Below are positions 1-6,865 of a DNA stretch of 14,175 nucleotides, in pieces. The first letter of the stretch is position 1; the number at the start of each line of letters is the position of its first letter. The position numbers were made by a program, and so were the translations under genes. The stretch comes from SLQH01 sp964612995 (GTDB taxonomy: Bacteria; Planctomycetota; UBA11346). The notes under the pieces were generated by a model that saw only the letters and a list, made by a program, of their open reading frames with translations, made no database searches and was not told where the DNA came from. The stretch covers positions 1 through 14,175 of the forward strand of contig CAZTGE010000107.1 in the NCBI GenBank assembly GCA_964612995.1, given 5' to 3'.

Positions 1-90
1 GAGAACACGGAGAGAAGAAGGAGAGAATTCCAATCTGGCCTCTGTGCTCTCTGTGCTCTCTGTGTTCTCTGTGGTTTATGAGAGCACAGG
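1..90. repeat. 9-bp tandem repeat inside an imperfect inverted repeat
   Basis: Bases 40-75 hold four consecutive 9-bp units of the form CTCTGTGNT (CTCTGTGCT twice, CTCTGTGTT, CTCTGTGGT). The left edge, GAGAACAC at 1-8 followed by purine-rich GAGAG stretches to about 26, is an imperfect reverse complement of this block. A further GAGAGCACAG at 80-89 also pairs with it, so the segment can fold into alternative hairpins. The rest of the leader (91-282) is GC-rich, with no coding signal or clear promoter that I could see. The element may be a dispersed intergenic repeat. It could also be a transcription end for a gene to the left, though I see no clear T-tract. Confidence 0.6.
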
Positions 91-268
91 AATAGGCCTG
101 AGTAGTTACCCTGCCCCTTTGAGTCTCCGAGTCGGCCCGCTCTGCTGGCCTCGCGCTGCTGGCTGCCGGTGCGCCACACAGCAGGCGGCGCTCGCCGGCT
201 CCGGCGTGTAGCGGCGGGAGCGATCCGGTGACCTATAGGCAGGTCGTCGCGTGCCGACGGCGCGTCAT

Positions 269-276
269 GGAAGGGG
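269..276 (+). promoter_or_regulatory. Ribosome binding site of the beta-helix gene
   Basis: GGAAGGGG lies 6 bases before the ATG at 283. It supports that start over the alternatives, and the encoded protein begins directly with a signal peptide. Confidence 0.6.
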
Positions 277-282
277 TCATCA

Positions 283-2616
283 ATGCGCCTGCATCGCTGG
301 TTGGCTGTCGTCTTGTGTGCATCGGGTGCGACCGCCGCGTTCTGCGCGGATCTCCACGTGGCACCGCCGCCGCTGGGTGACGATGCCCAGAACGGGTCGG
401 CCGTGGCGCCCTTGGCCAGCCTCGCGGCCGCGATCGCGGCCGCCGGGTCGGGAGATCGCATCCTGTTGCGACGTGGCGGGACCTGGCGCGAGCCGGGGCT
501 GACGTTGCCCAGCGGGGTCAGCATCTGTGCCTGGGGCACAGGGCCGCTGCCGGAGCTCACCGGCAGCACGGTGGTCACGCTCAGCGGGCAGTGGGCCGAG
601 GACGCGGACGTGCGCACCGCCGTGGTCGCCGACCGGGTGCTGGCCTGTTGGGTCGATGGCCGTTTCGTCCCGCTGGCGCGGTACCCCAACAGCGGCTGGC
701 TGCGGTGCAATACCGGCAGTTCGGTGTCCGAGATCGTCGATCCGCAGCTGCCCGAGCGGGCGGCTGGGCGTTGGACCGGGGCGCAGGTGCGGTGGCGTCG
801 GTGGAGCTGGTGGTGGGAGACCCGCCGCATCGACACGGATGACGGCGGCGAGAGCCTGATCCTGGCCGACGACGACCCGGGCCTGGAGTGGGCCAACGGG
901 GTGGACGGCAACTCGCCCGACGGCGAAGGCGCAGCCTACATCATCGACGACGACCTCGACGAACTCGACGCGCCGGGCGAGTGGTTCTGGGGCGAAGGCA
1001 TGTTCTACCTCCATCCGCCATCCTGGGCCGATCCGCAGACCATGGTGGTGGAGATCGCGACCGCCACAGACGCCTACACCAGCAAAGGCGCGACCCTACG
1101 CGATCTCGCGCTGCGTCGGTTCGCCGGGCGTGCGCTGGTGGTGAGCGGGGCCTCGACCATCGAGCGCTGCGTCTTCGAGGAGATCGGCACCAACGCCGTG
1201 CATGCGAACTGGGGCGCTGGCGGCAGCCGGGTGCATGCATGCGTATTCCGCGATGTGCGCAACCTCGCCGTGTGGTGGAACGAGAACCCCGGCGGTGCCA
1301 CGGGAACGCTGATCGACGGCAACCTGCTGCATCGTATCGGTGTGCAGCCGGGTTACGGCGGCAGTGGGCCCTGGCACGCGGCGGGGATCATCATCTCCAA
1401 TGGCAACGCGGTGGTGGTCCGGCGCAATCGGATCATCGACACCGGCTATGCCGGGATCATCCTCGGCAGCGACGGCTGTACCGCCGAAGACAACGTGTTG
1501 GTGCGTTGCATGAGCACGCTCAACGACGGAGCGGGCATCTACACCAACTGCAACGAGTCGATCATCCGCCGGAACATCATCCTCGACACCCTCGGCGACC
1601 TGTCGACCTCGCACCCCTGGTGGCCGCTGGGACACGGCATCTGGCTCGAATTCCTGCAGGACTTCCGGGATAGCGAGGTCACGGCCAACACCGTCGTCTG
1701 CGCCAACGGCATGGGCATCAAGCTGCCCAACAACTACGATTGCCTGATCCGCGACAACACCTGCATGGATGCCCGGACCGCCGCCTTCAGCATGAGCGTG
1801 CGGCTGGATAACGACGGAGAGAACACCGACGGCGTCAGCGAGGACGCCGACGATGACCTGCGTCCGCAGAACCACCTGGTCGAAGACAACATCCTGGCCA
1901 CGGTGGTGCCCACCCGACGGACCGACCGGCCGGAGAACATCAACAAATGGTATCTGCCGCCCTACACCGAGCCGGCGCCGCACTGTCTGACCTACAAGCA
2001 CGATCCCGATGGCGATCCGGCGATCGACGTCGACTACGGCACCATGCGACGGACCACCTTCATCGCGCCTGCCGCCGGCGCGGCGGTGATCCGGCCCAAG
2101 CCGGGCGATGACATCGACGACCTCGCCACCTGGGCCGCAGCCTGTCCGAGCTGGGCCGAGGCCAGCGATCGGGTGGTCCGCGCGCACAGCTTCGCCTTGA
2201 TCAACGATACCGAGCACCCGGCGAGCATGTTGGTTCCGCCCGGCGACTGGACCCGCCATGATGGCGCGGCGGTCGCAGACCGGGTGACCGTCGACCCGCT
2301 CGCGAGCATGGTCCTGGTCAGCGGCGATGCGCCCGCGCTGGCTGCGCCGTATCAGGTCGCCTCGGGCATCGACTACCGTGACGCGACTCCGTTGCGCAGC
2401 ATCGGGCCCGATGGTGGCATCACCACCCGGCGCCTGCGTTGTCGCATCGAACGCGCGGGCAGCGCCGCCGAGAGCGCACTCGCGGTGACCCAGCTGGGCC
2501 ACCGGGTCTACGCCGAGCACGAGGTCGAGCACACGGCCTGGATCCTGCCGCTGCGCGAGGCTCTGGTGGACTTCGAGGGCACCGGTCCGGAGGGGATCGC
2601 CGATCTGTCTCGCTGA
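283..2616 (+). CDS. Secreted right-handed parallel beta-helix protein
   Basis: A 777-residue exported protein. Residues 1-22 form a signal peptide: basic MRLHRW, a hydrophobic core, and cleavage near A18-A22. The mature start, DLHVAPPP with a following LRRGGTWRE, is the opening strand usual in pectate-lyase-like beta-helix proteins. Residues of about 265-510 show the short hydrophobic turns of a parallel beta-helix (for example IERCVFEEIG, VVVRRNRIID, CTAEDNVLVR, SIIRRNIILD, SEVTANTVV), each rung with an Asn or Asp turn. The C-terminal 200 residues look like an accessory beta domain. The family covers polysaccharide lyases, hydrolases and non-catalytic binding proteins. I see no diagnostic catalytic motif, so the substrate is unknown; an acidic polysaccharide is plausible. 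It is transcribed alone and converges on the minus-strand pilin operon. Confidence 0.9.
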   Translation: MRLHRWLAVVLCASGATAAFCADLHVAPPPLGDDAQNGSAVAPLASLAAAIAAAGSGDRILLRRGGTWREPGLTLPSGVSICAWGTGPLPELTGSTVVTLSGQWAEDADVRTAVVADRVLACWVDGRFVPLARYPNSGWLRCNTGSSVSEIVDPQLPERAAGRWTGAQVRWRRWSWWWETRRIDTDDGGESLILADDDPGLEWANGVDGNSPDGEGAAYIIDDDLDELDAPGEWFWGEGMFYLHPPSWADPQTMVVEIATATDAYTSKGATLRDLALRRFAGRALVVSGASTIERCVFEEIGTNAVHANWGAGGSRVHACVFRDVRNLAVWWNENPGGATGTLIDGNLLHRIGVQPGYGGSGPWHAAGIIISNGNAVVVRRNRIIDTGYAGIILGSDGCTAEDNVLVRCMSTLNDGAGIYTNCNESIIRRNIILDTLGDLSTSHPWWPLGHGIWLEFLQDFRDSEVTANTVVCANGMGIKLPNNYDCLIRDNTCMDARTAAFSMSVRLDNDGENTDGVSEDADDDLRPQNHLVEDNILATVVPTRRTDRPENINKWYLPPYTEPAPHCLTYKHDPDGDPAIDVDYGTMRRTTFIAPAAGAAVIRPKPGDDIDDLATWAAACPSWAEASDRVVRAHSFALINDTEHPASMLVPPGDWTRHDGAAVADRVTVDPLASMVLVSGDAPALAAPYQVASGIDYRDATPLRSIGPDGGITTRRLRCRIERAGSAAESALAVTQLGHRVYAEHEVEHTAWILPLREALVDFEGTGPEGIADLSR

Positions 2617-2624
2617 GGTCCTCG

Positions 2625-2730
2625 GCCGCGGGCCCGGGCCTCGCTCGGGGTGATGCCGGATGTGGCACGGAACTGGCGGCAGAGGAGCTGCGGACCGGCG
2701 TAGCCGAGTTCGGCGGCGATGGCAGGCGCG
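2625..2730 (-). pseudogene. Remnant of an AraC/XylS-family regulator (C-terminal HTH only)
   Basis: Read on the minus strand, this gap encodes IAAELGYAGPQLLCRQFR, then ATSGITPSEAR. This is the second helix-turn-helix and C-terminal signature of AraC regulators (IA-x3-GY-x-S-x2-F-x-R-x-FR-x3-G-x-TP-x2-R). There is no start codon and nothing recognisable of the first HTH or the sensor domain. The frame is closed upstream by the TGA of the HEAT-repeat gene at 2775-2777, and downstream it stays open to a TAG at 2508-2510, antisense to the beta-helix gene. I read it as a fossil left when the upstream part was deleted or replaced. AraC regulators often sit next to sugar or polysaccharide genes, so it may once have controlled the beta-helix gene (inference). 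Confidence 0.7.
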
Positions 2731-2774
2731 TACGGTGGTTCGCGCGCTGAAGACCCTGTCGCTCTGAACGCCGC

Positions 2775-3758
2775 TCAGGAGGCGTTCTCGCGTCTGCCGC
2801 TGCCGAACAGGATCCAGCCGAGCACCCCGGCGATCGCGAGCAGGAACAGGATCAGCCCGACCGGTAGCCCCGGCGATGCGCTCGTCGCATCGTCGCTCTC
2901 GTCTGCATCTGCGTCTGCGCTGGCCGGGTCAGCGTCCGTGAGCCGGGGCACGTCGCCCAGGGCGGCGCTGCCGCCGGGCAGCGCGGGGTCGGCGTATATC
3001 CGCAACAACTGGTCACGGCCTTCGGGGGTCGCCGCCAGTTCGCGCACCCGGGCGGCGATCGCGGTGTCCATCGTACCGAGACAGGTGGCGGCGGCCGAGC
3101 GGACCTGGTCGTTGGGATGGAGGGCCATCCCGGCGAGGATCCGCGCGACCGTGGTGTCGTGATGGTCGAGCATGCGCAGACGCTGGATGCCGCGGACCAC
3201 GTCGACCGGATCCTCGCTTTCCAGCAGCGCCCCGGTCGCCTGCATGTGCGTGCTGACATGGCTCTCATGCTTGCGCGACCAGTCGCGCCAGGACTGTGTG
3301 TCCGCGCCCAGGTCCCTGCCGGTCAGCTGGGCGAGGCTCTCGCTGGCGGCGGCAGCCAGCTCGGGATCGGCGGTGTGGTCGATCAGCAGGGGGATCGCAC
3401 TGTGGTCACCGAGCGCGGCGGTCAGGCGCATCGCCTCACGGCTGACGGTTGGATCGTGATGGTCGAGGGTGGCATGGATCGCCGGCAGGTGGTCCGCGGC
3501 CGCGGGGCCGAAGGCGTGCAGGCGTTTGAGCGCCGTGGCCATCACCGCGGGTGGATGATTGCCGGTCAGGGTTTCGGCGATGCGCTCGCGCGCGTCGCTG
3601 GTGCCGCGCTGGGCCAGGGCATCGACCGCTTCGCTGGCGGTCTGTGCGTCGATGCCGTAGAGGGCGCGATTGATCGCGGCGTCGTCGTCACTGTCGACGG
3701 CGACGCCGAACCTGGCCAGCGCGGCCAGGACGGCGCAGAGGACGAACGTGGTGCGCAT
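2775..3758 (-). CDS. HEAT-repeat protein with signal peptide and C-terminal membrane anchor
   Basis: A 327-residue protein. Residues 1-20 are a signal peptide (MRTTFVLCAVLAALARFGVA). Residues of about 25-245 are paired helices of HEAT or Armadillo type with repeated A-x-L-x2-L/H-D-P patterns, such as PAVMATALKRL, PTVSREAMRLTAAL and DQVRSAAATCL. The motif LTGRDLGADTQSWRDW is common in planctomycete HEAT proteins. An Asp/Ala/Ser linker (about 270-296) leads to a membrane helix at 298-318 and a short basic tail, so the domain probably faces the periplasm. HEAT folds are protein-binding scaffolds; the partner is unknown. It is the last gene of the pilin operon: its ATG follows the PilX-like stop by 3 bases, which suggests co-translation and a role as accessory or assembly factor. 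Confidence 0.85.
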   Translation of the reverse strand: MRTTFVLCAVLAALARFGVAVDSDDDAAINRALYGIDAQTASEAVDALAQRGTSDARERIAETLTGNHPPAVMATALKRLHAFGPAAADHLPAIHATLDHHDPTVSREAMRLTAALGDHSAIPLLIDHTADPELAAAASESLAQLTGRDLGADTQSWRDWSRKHESHVSTHMQATGALLESEDPVDVVRGIQRLRMLDHHDTTVARILAGMALHPNDQVRSAAATCLGTMDTAIAARVRELAATPEGRDQLLRIYADPALPGGSAALGDVPRLTDADPASADADADESDDATSASPGLPVGLILFLLAIAGVLGWILFGSGRRENAS

Positions 3759-3761
3759 GGG

Positions 3762-5207
3762 CTACTCCGCGGTGTAGCCGAGCTGGAAACTGCGCCAACC
3801 TGCAATCACCAGCCGCGGCGTGAGGTCAGGCGCATAGTCTGCGAGCGCTTCGTCGTAGTGAAAGTCGAATGTGCCATTGACCACCGCGTTGCCGACGCTG
3901 CCGAAGCGTTGGCCGACCAGCGAACCATAGAAGTTGAAAGTGCCGTTGAGCTGGAAGTTGGCGTTGGGTGCGTAGATCATCATCGCCGCGTCGCCGCTGC
4001 CGTTGAGGTGGAAGTCGGAGTCGTCCTCGGTCATGAACAGGAAACTGTCGGGCAGGGCTTTGACGGTGCCGTCGCTGTGGGTCTCGAGATAGCCGAGCGC
4101 GTCCTGACCGTTCCAGGCGATCTGCGAATCACCCGCGGCCTCGTTGTCGTAATCACCCTGGTAGACCAGCAGCTGGCTGCCGTCCGGGTAGCTGCTCGAG
4201 TCGGTGTTGTAGACCGTATGGGCGTCGTTGACCGCGAACCAGCCGTCGCAGAACAGCTGGACCTCGCCGTGGACTCGGATCACGGCGTCGCTGACCGCGA
4301 AGCTCGAGGCGTGGTAGGGGCTCTGCGATTCATAGAGGTCGAGGATGTTGCCGCCCGAGACGATCGTGTCGATGGCGGTGGCCGGGTTCTCGCTCGGGTT
4401 GGCCGCAATGTAGTTGGTGTATGTCTTCCAATCGTTGGTCTTGAGCGTACCGGTGAGCTGGTAGCTGTAATCCGGGGCATGGCCGAGTTCGGTGAAGCTG
4501 CCCGCTGCGCTTTTCCGCTCCTGGTAGTTGAACTCCGGCAGGGGTGTTTCGATGTTGTCGCGTATGGCGCCGTTGACGTTGTCGGTCTTCTTGACCTCGA
4601 TCGTGCCTTCGCTGCCGAGATCGCCCTTGCTGCCCGGGTTGTTCGCGTCGTAGTTGCCGGCCCGGCTGTCATAGCTGTCGGTCTCGGCGGCACCCTGGAA
4701 CGAGAATCCCTCGCGGGCGAACATGACGTGCGAGAACATCTGGCGTGGATGGGGCACGACGGAGATCTGGATCCGATGCCGGCGATAGGACTGGGGGTCG
4801 TCCGGGCTGCCGAGCTGGCTGGTACCGGCGAGCAGGTAGGCGCTGTCGTTGGCGTCGATGCCGTTGATCTTCTCGATCCGCGCGTCGAGTTCGCAGCCGT
4901 TGACCATCCCGCCGGGGATGATGCTGTCCAGGTCGACGGTGTAACGATCGCCGATGTCTTCGAGCTGGTCCTCGCTGAGCTTGGACCAGTTGGTCTGGAA
5001 ATGGCGATAGGCGAGATTGACCGCCGACTCGGCGCTGCGCATCAGGCGCATGTCGTCACGCCGGCGGATCTGCAACTCGAGGTTCGCGGTGCTGCTGTCG
5101 GTCAGCGAGGTGGCGAGGATCGCGATCAGCAGCATCAGCACGCCGGCGGCGACCAGGGCGCTGCCTTGGCGGCTGCGATCGTTGTGGCTGGTGATGATAG
5201 TGGGCAT
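3762..5207 (-). CDS. PilX-like minor pilin / pilus assembly protein
   Basis: A 481-residue protein. I place the start at the ATG at 5207 (MPTIITSHNDRSRQG), preceded by GAAGGGAA; the longer frame upstream is arginine- and histidine-rich shadow sequence. Residues 13-36 match the PilX N-terminus: RQGSALVAAGVLMLL, a membrane helix, then a run of polar and charged residues (RRRDDMRLMRSAESAVNLAY) as in the long N-terminal pilin helix. A prepilin-like cut after G15 is possible, but the usual Glu at +5 is absent, as in many PilX proteins. The C-terminal region carries MMIYAPNANFQLNG, FYGSLVGQ, and FHYDEAL, a beta-rich module recurrent at the end of PilX-type proteins (DUF7305-like from memory). It probably acts as a minor subunit priming a type IV pilus or type II secretion pseudopilus in the inner membrane. 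It follows the PilW-like gene by 44 bases. Confidence 0.8.
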   Translation of the reverse strand: MPTIITSHNDRSRQGSALVAAGVLMLLIAILATSLTDSSTANLELQIRRRDDMRLMRSAESAVNLAYRHFQTNWSKLSEDQLEDIGDRYTVDLDSIIPGGMVNGCELDARIEKINGIDANDSAYLLAGTSQLGSPDDPQSYRRHRIQISVVPHPRQMFSHVMFAREGFSFQGAAETDSYDSRAGNYDANNPGSKGDLGSEGTIEVKKTDNVNGAIRDNIETPLPEFNYQERKSAAGSFTELGHAPDYSYQLTGTLKTNDWKTYTNYIAANPSENPATAIDTIVSGGNILDLYESQSPYHASSFAVSDAVIRVHGEVQLFCDGWFAVNDAHTVYNTDSSSYPDGSQLLVYQGDYDNEAAGDSQIAWNGQDALGYLETHSDGTVKALPDSFLFMTEDDSDFHLNGSGDAAMMIYAPNANFQLNGTFNFYGSLVGQRFGSVGNAVVNGTFDFHYDEALADYAPDLTPRLVIAGWRSFQLGYTAE

Positions 5208-5251
5208 GACCGGTTCCCTTCGGGGCCAACGAACAGGCGGGCGTCGGGCGC

Positions 5252-6187
5252 TCAGTAGTTGTTGCGGAAGGTGTCGCTGACGGTGGCGCCGGTGGCGGTG
5301 TGGATCGAATCGGCGGTGATGGTGATGTCGCAAGGGCCGGTGACGGCGCCGGTGAAAGTGAGCTCCAGGCGAGTTGCGTTGTACTTGACCGACAGGTCGG
5401 CACTCGTCTGCCAGTTTACCGAACTCGGGTCGATGCGGTAGCCCGTGTTCTCGATCAGGCTCACATCGATGCGGACCTTGTTGGTCTTCCGGTCCTGGTC
5501 GTTGCCCCAGATCGCTTCCACGCCGGGTCCGGTGATCATCTCGGGCTCCAGGGTATCGTCGGCGGTGTCGGCCGGATTGGTCTGGCTGCCGTCGGCGCTG
5601 GTGAGACCATCGGTGTGATAGATGGTTGAGCGCAGCAGCACCATGCGTTCAGCGCTGTTGTCATGGACCACGTTCTGTGAGTCGGTGCGCTCGATGGTCA
5701 GGTTCATGGTGATGGTGTTGCCAGCGAGCAGGTCGCCGCTGATCGGACTCACGGCGAAGTCGTTGACGTGACGTGCGACCTGACTGGTGGCCTCGGTGCC
5801 GTCATCCTCGATGTAGGTCATTTCGAGCGTGCCCTGGGTGACATTGTAGATCACTTCACGACCGTACTCGCCGACGGTGTACTCCGCTTCGCCGTCGCTG
5901 GCGAAGCCGCCGCAGACATTGAAGGTCCACACGCGCAGTTCGTCGCCGGTCGCGGTGTCGACTTCGGTGATGTAGGAGTAGTGGTGGTCGGCGCCGCGCA
6001 GATCGATCGCCAGGCGGTTGAGCACCTGATGGGCGCTGTCGCTCATCTCGGTGCGCATCGTGAGCACTTCCTGTGCTCGCGCACCGGTGTACAGCGCCTG
6101 GGTCACCATGTGCATGATCGAGGCGACGATGGCGAAGGAGATCACGACCTCGAGCAGGGTCATGCCGGAACGGATGGGGGTTCGCAT
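5252..6187 (-). CDS. PilW-like prepilin (minor pilin) with extended C-terminus
   Basis: A 311-residue protein with a classical class III signal. RTPIRSG is followed by MTLLEVVISFAIVASIMHM, giving a predicted prepilin peptidase cut after G8, with Glu at +5 (E13) and an N-terminal helix that serves as both membrane and polymerisation segment. Residues 40-195 fit a PilW or GspJ-type minor pilin, with strands such as LRVWTFNVCGG and EVIYNVTQGTLEMTY. Residues of about 215-311 add a Thr/Asp-rich beta segment (NATRLELTFTGAVTGPCDIT) that resembles a bacterial Ig-like domain rather than a pilin. The start has an excellent ribosome binding site, AAAGGAG, spaced 6 bases. The gap to the preceding prepilin gene is 12 bases and that gene's TGA lies next to this site, so the two are translationally coupled. 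Confidence 0.85.
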   Translation of the reverse strand: MRTPIRSGMTLLEVVISFAIVASIMHMVTQALYTGARAQEVLTMRTEMSDSAHQVLNRLAIDLRGADHHYSYITEVDTATGDELRVWTFNVCGGFASDGEAEYTVGEYGREVIYNVTQGTLEMTYIEDDGTEATSQVARHVNDFAVSPISGDLLAGNTITMNLTIERTDSQNVVHDNSAERMVLLRSTIYHTDGLTSADGSQTNPADTADDTLEPEMITGPGVEAIWGNDQDRKTNKVRIDVSLIENTGYRIDPSSVNWQTSADLSVKYNATRLELTFTGAVTGPCDITITADSIHTATGATVSDTFRNNY

Positions 6188-6199
6188 GGCTGGCTCCTT

Positions 6200-6589
6200 T
6201 CATCCACCGCGATTGACGTGGTAGAAGGTCATGCTGAAGTCGCGCGGGGTGTCCTGGTCGGCCCAGCGAGCTCGCATGGTGATGGTGGCCACCGCGGCCT
6301 GATCCTCGCGCACGATGACGTCGAGTACGTGGGAGCGGTCACTGATCGGATCGACGCCTTCGACCGGATGCCAGGTCTCGTCGTATTTCATCACCTGCTT
6401 GTAGGTCGAGGACTGGATCTCCTCGAGCAGGTTGTCCATGGCCTGGACCACCCGTGCCTCGTTCTCGGTCATGGTGACGACGGTGGTCGCCGAGCCGATG
6501 CTCGAAGCCATGATCGTGACCGCGATGGCGAGGACGGCCATCGCCAGGGTCGCCTCGAGCAGGGTGAAGCCGGATCGATTCGCTGCCAT
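6200..6589 (-). CDS. GspI/PilV-like prepilin, first gene of the pilin operon
   Basis: A 129-residue protein starting at the ATG at 6589 (MAANRSG, then FTLLEATLAMAVLAIAVTI), with GGGGAG upstream. The prepilin peptidase site is G7|F8 with Glu at +5 (E12), followed by a membrane helix to about residue 28. The short soluble part (AVATITMRARWAD and DFSMTFYHV) fits a GspI or PilV-type minor pseudopilin. The frame continues upstream to 6697, but that part crosses the promoter and is arginine/proline-rich without pilin character. It opens an operon whose order, small prepilin, PilW-like, PilX-like, resembles minor pilin clusters in other bacteria. It is probably transcribed from the sigma-54 promoter at 6640-6656, with a leader of about 40 bases. 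Confidence 0.85.
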   Translation of the reverse strand: MAANRSGFTLLEATLAMAVLAIAVTIMASSIGSATTVVTMTENEARVVQAMDNLLEEIQSSTYKQVMKYDETWHPVEGVDPISDRSHVLDVIVREDQAAVATITMRARWADQDTPRDFSMTFYHVNRGG

Positions 6590-6609
6590 GGGTCGCTCCC
6601 CGTACCGTG

Positions 6610-6624
6610 GCGGAGGTACTCCGC
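6610..6624. promoter_or_regulatory. Perfect inverted repeat in the pilin operon leader
   Basis: GCGGAG-GTA-CTCCGC is a perfect 6-bp inverted repeat with a 3-base spacer. It lies between the predicted transcription start (about 6629) and the ribosome binding site of the first prepilin gene, so it would form a hairpin at the 5' end of the mRNA or serve as an operator overlapping the transcript start. The function is not known. Confidence 0.4.
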
Positions 6625-6639
6625 GTTCGCCGGTACCAG

Positions 6640-6656
6640 AGCACGTTGCTTGCCAA
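6640..6656 (-). promoter_or_regulatory. Sigma-54 (-24/-12) promoter of the pilin operon
   Basis: The minus strand reads TTGGCAAGCAACGTGCT. It has the invariant GG (-24) and GC (-12) exactly 10 bases apart, and matches the YTGGCACG-N4-TTGCW consensus at TTGGCA, at the following G and at TGCT. The predicted transcription start is near 6629, 40 bases before the ATG at 6589. The -24 element sits in a 10-bp palindrome, GCCAATTGGC (6652-6661). Sigma-54 promoters need an NtrC-type activator, and one is encoded on the same strand at 9657-11051. I judged the match by eye. Confidence 0.7.
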
Positions 6657-6788
6657 TTGGCTGACCTGCGGGCCGCGCCAGCGCAGAGCTCAGGCAAGCG
6701 CTGAGGTGTCAGCCTGTTACGTCAGTGGGCCGGCCGGGCCCCATTGTGGTGCGGAACCGTCGAAGGGTGTCCCGGCGGCGGCAGCGGT

Positions 6789-6836
6789 GGTACAGTGTAC
6801 CGCGTGGTACACCCGCGGCGTCCGGTCTGGTACACC
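6789..6836. promoter_or_regulatory. GGTACA/TGTACC repeat cluster, putative enhancer (UAS)
   Basis: A palindrome GGTACA-G-TGTACC (6789-6801) is followed by two direct copies of GGTACACC (6806-6813 and 6829-6836), giving three same-orientation half-sites and one inverted. The cluster lies about 160-207 bases upstream of the predicted sigma-54 transcription start, the normal distance for the upstream activating sequence of a sigma-54 activator. The half-site spacings of 17 and 23 bases are irregular. The Fis-type response regulator in this window is the natural candidate ligand, but an unrelated repressor is possible. Confidence 0.5.
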
Positions 6837-6865
6837 GCGCCGTCGCGGATCCGCCTGCCTGACGA

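Noticed and set aside
150..180. TGGC/GC spacing resembling a sigma-54 promoter before the beta-helix gene
   Set aside because: The -12 element lacks TTGC, and near matches of this kind occur by chance in GC-rich DNA.
1096..2532. A 478-codon open frame on the minus strand
   Set aside because: It is antisense to the beta-helix gene and rich in His/Val/Gly/Asp from codon reversal.
3117..5258. A 713-codon open frame on the plus strand
   Set aside because: It is antisense to the HEAT and PilX-like genes, has a Val/Gly/Asp-rich composition typical of shadow frames in GC-rich DNA, and shows no domain.
5208..5333. N-terminal extension of the PilX-like gene
   Set aside because: The added residues are a His/Arg-rich shadow of the PilW-like 3' end; the ATG at 5207 has a ribosome binding site.
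6726..6743. GGGCC-GGCCG-GGCCC hairpin downstream of the TPR-barrel gene
   Set aside because: The stem is only 5 bp, lies about 125 bases past the stop and has no T-tract, so I do not call it a terminator.
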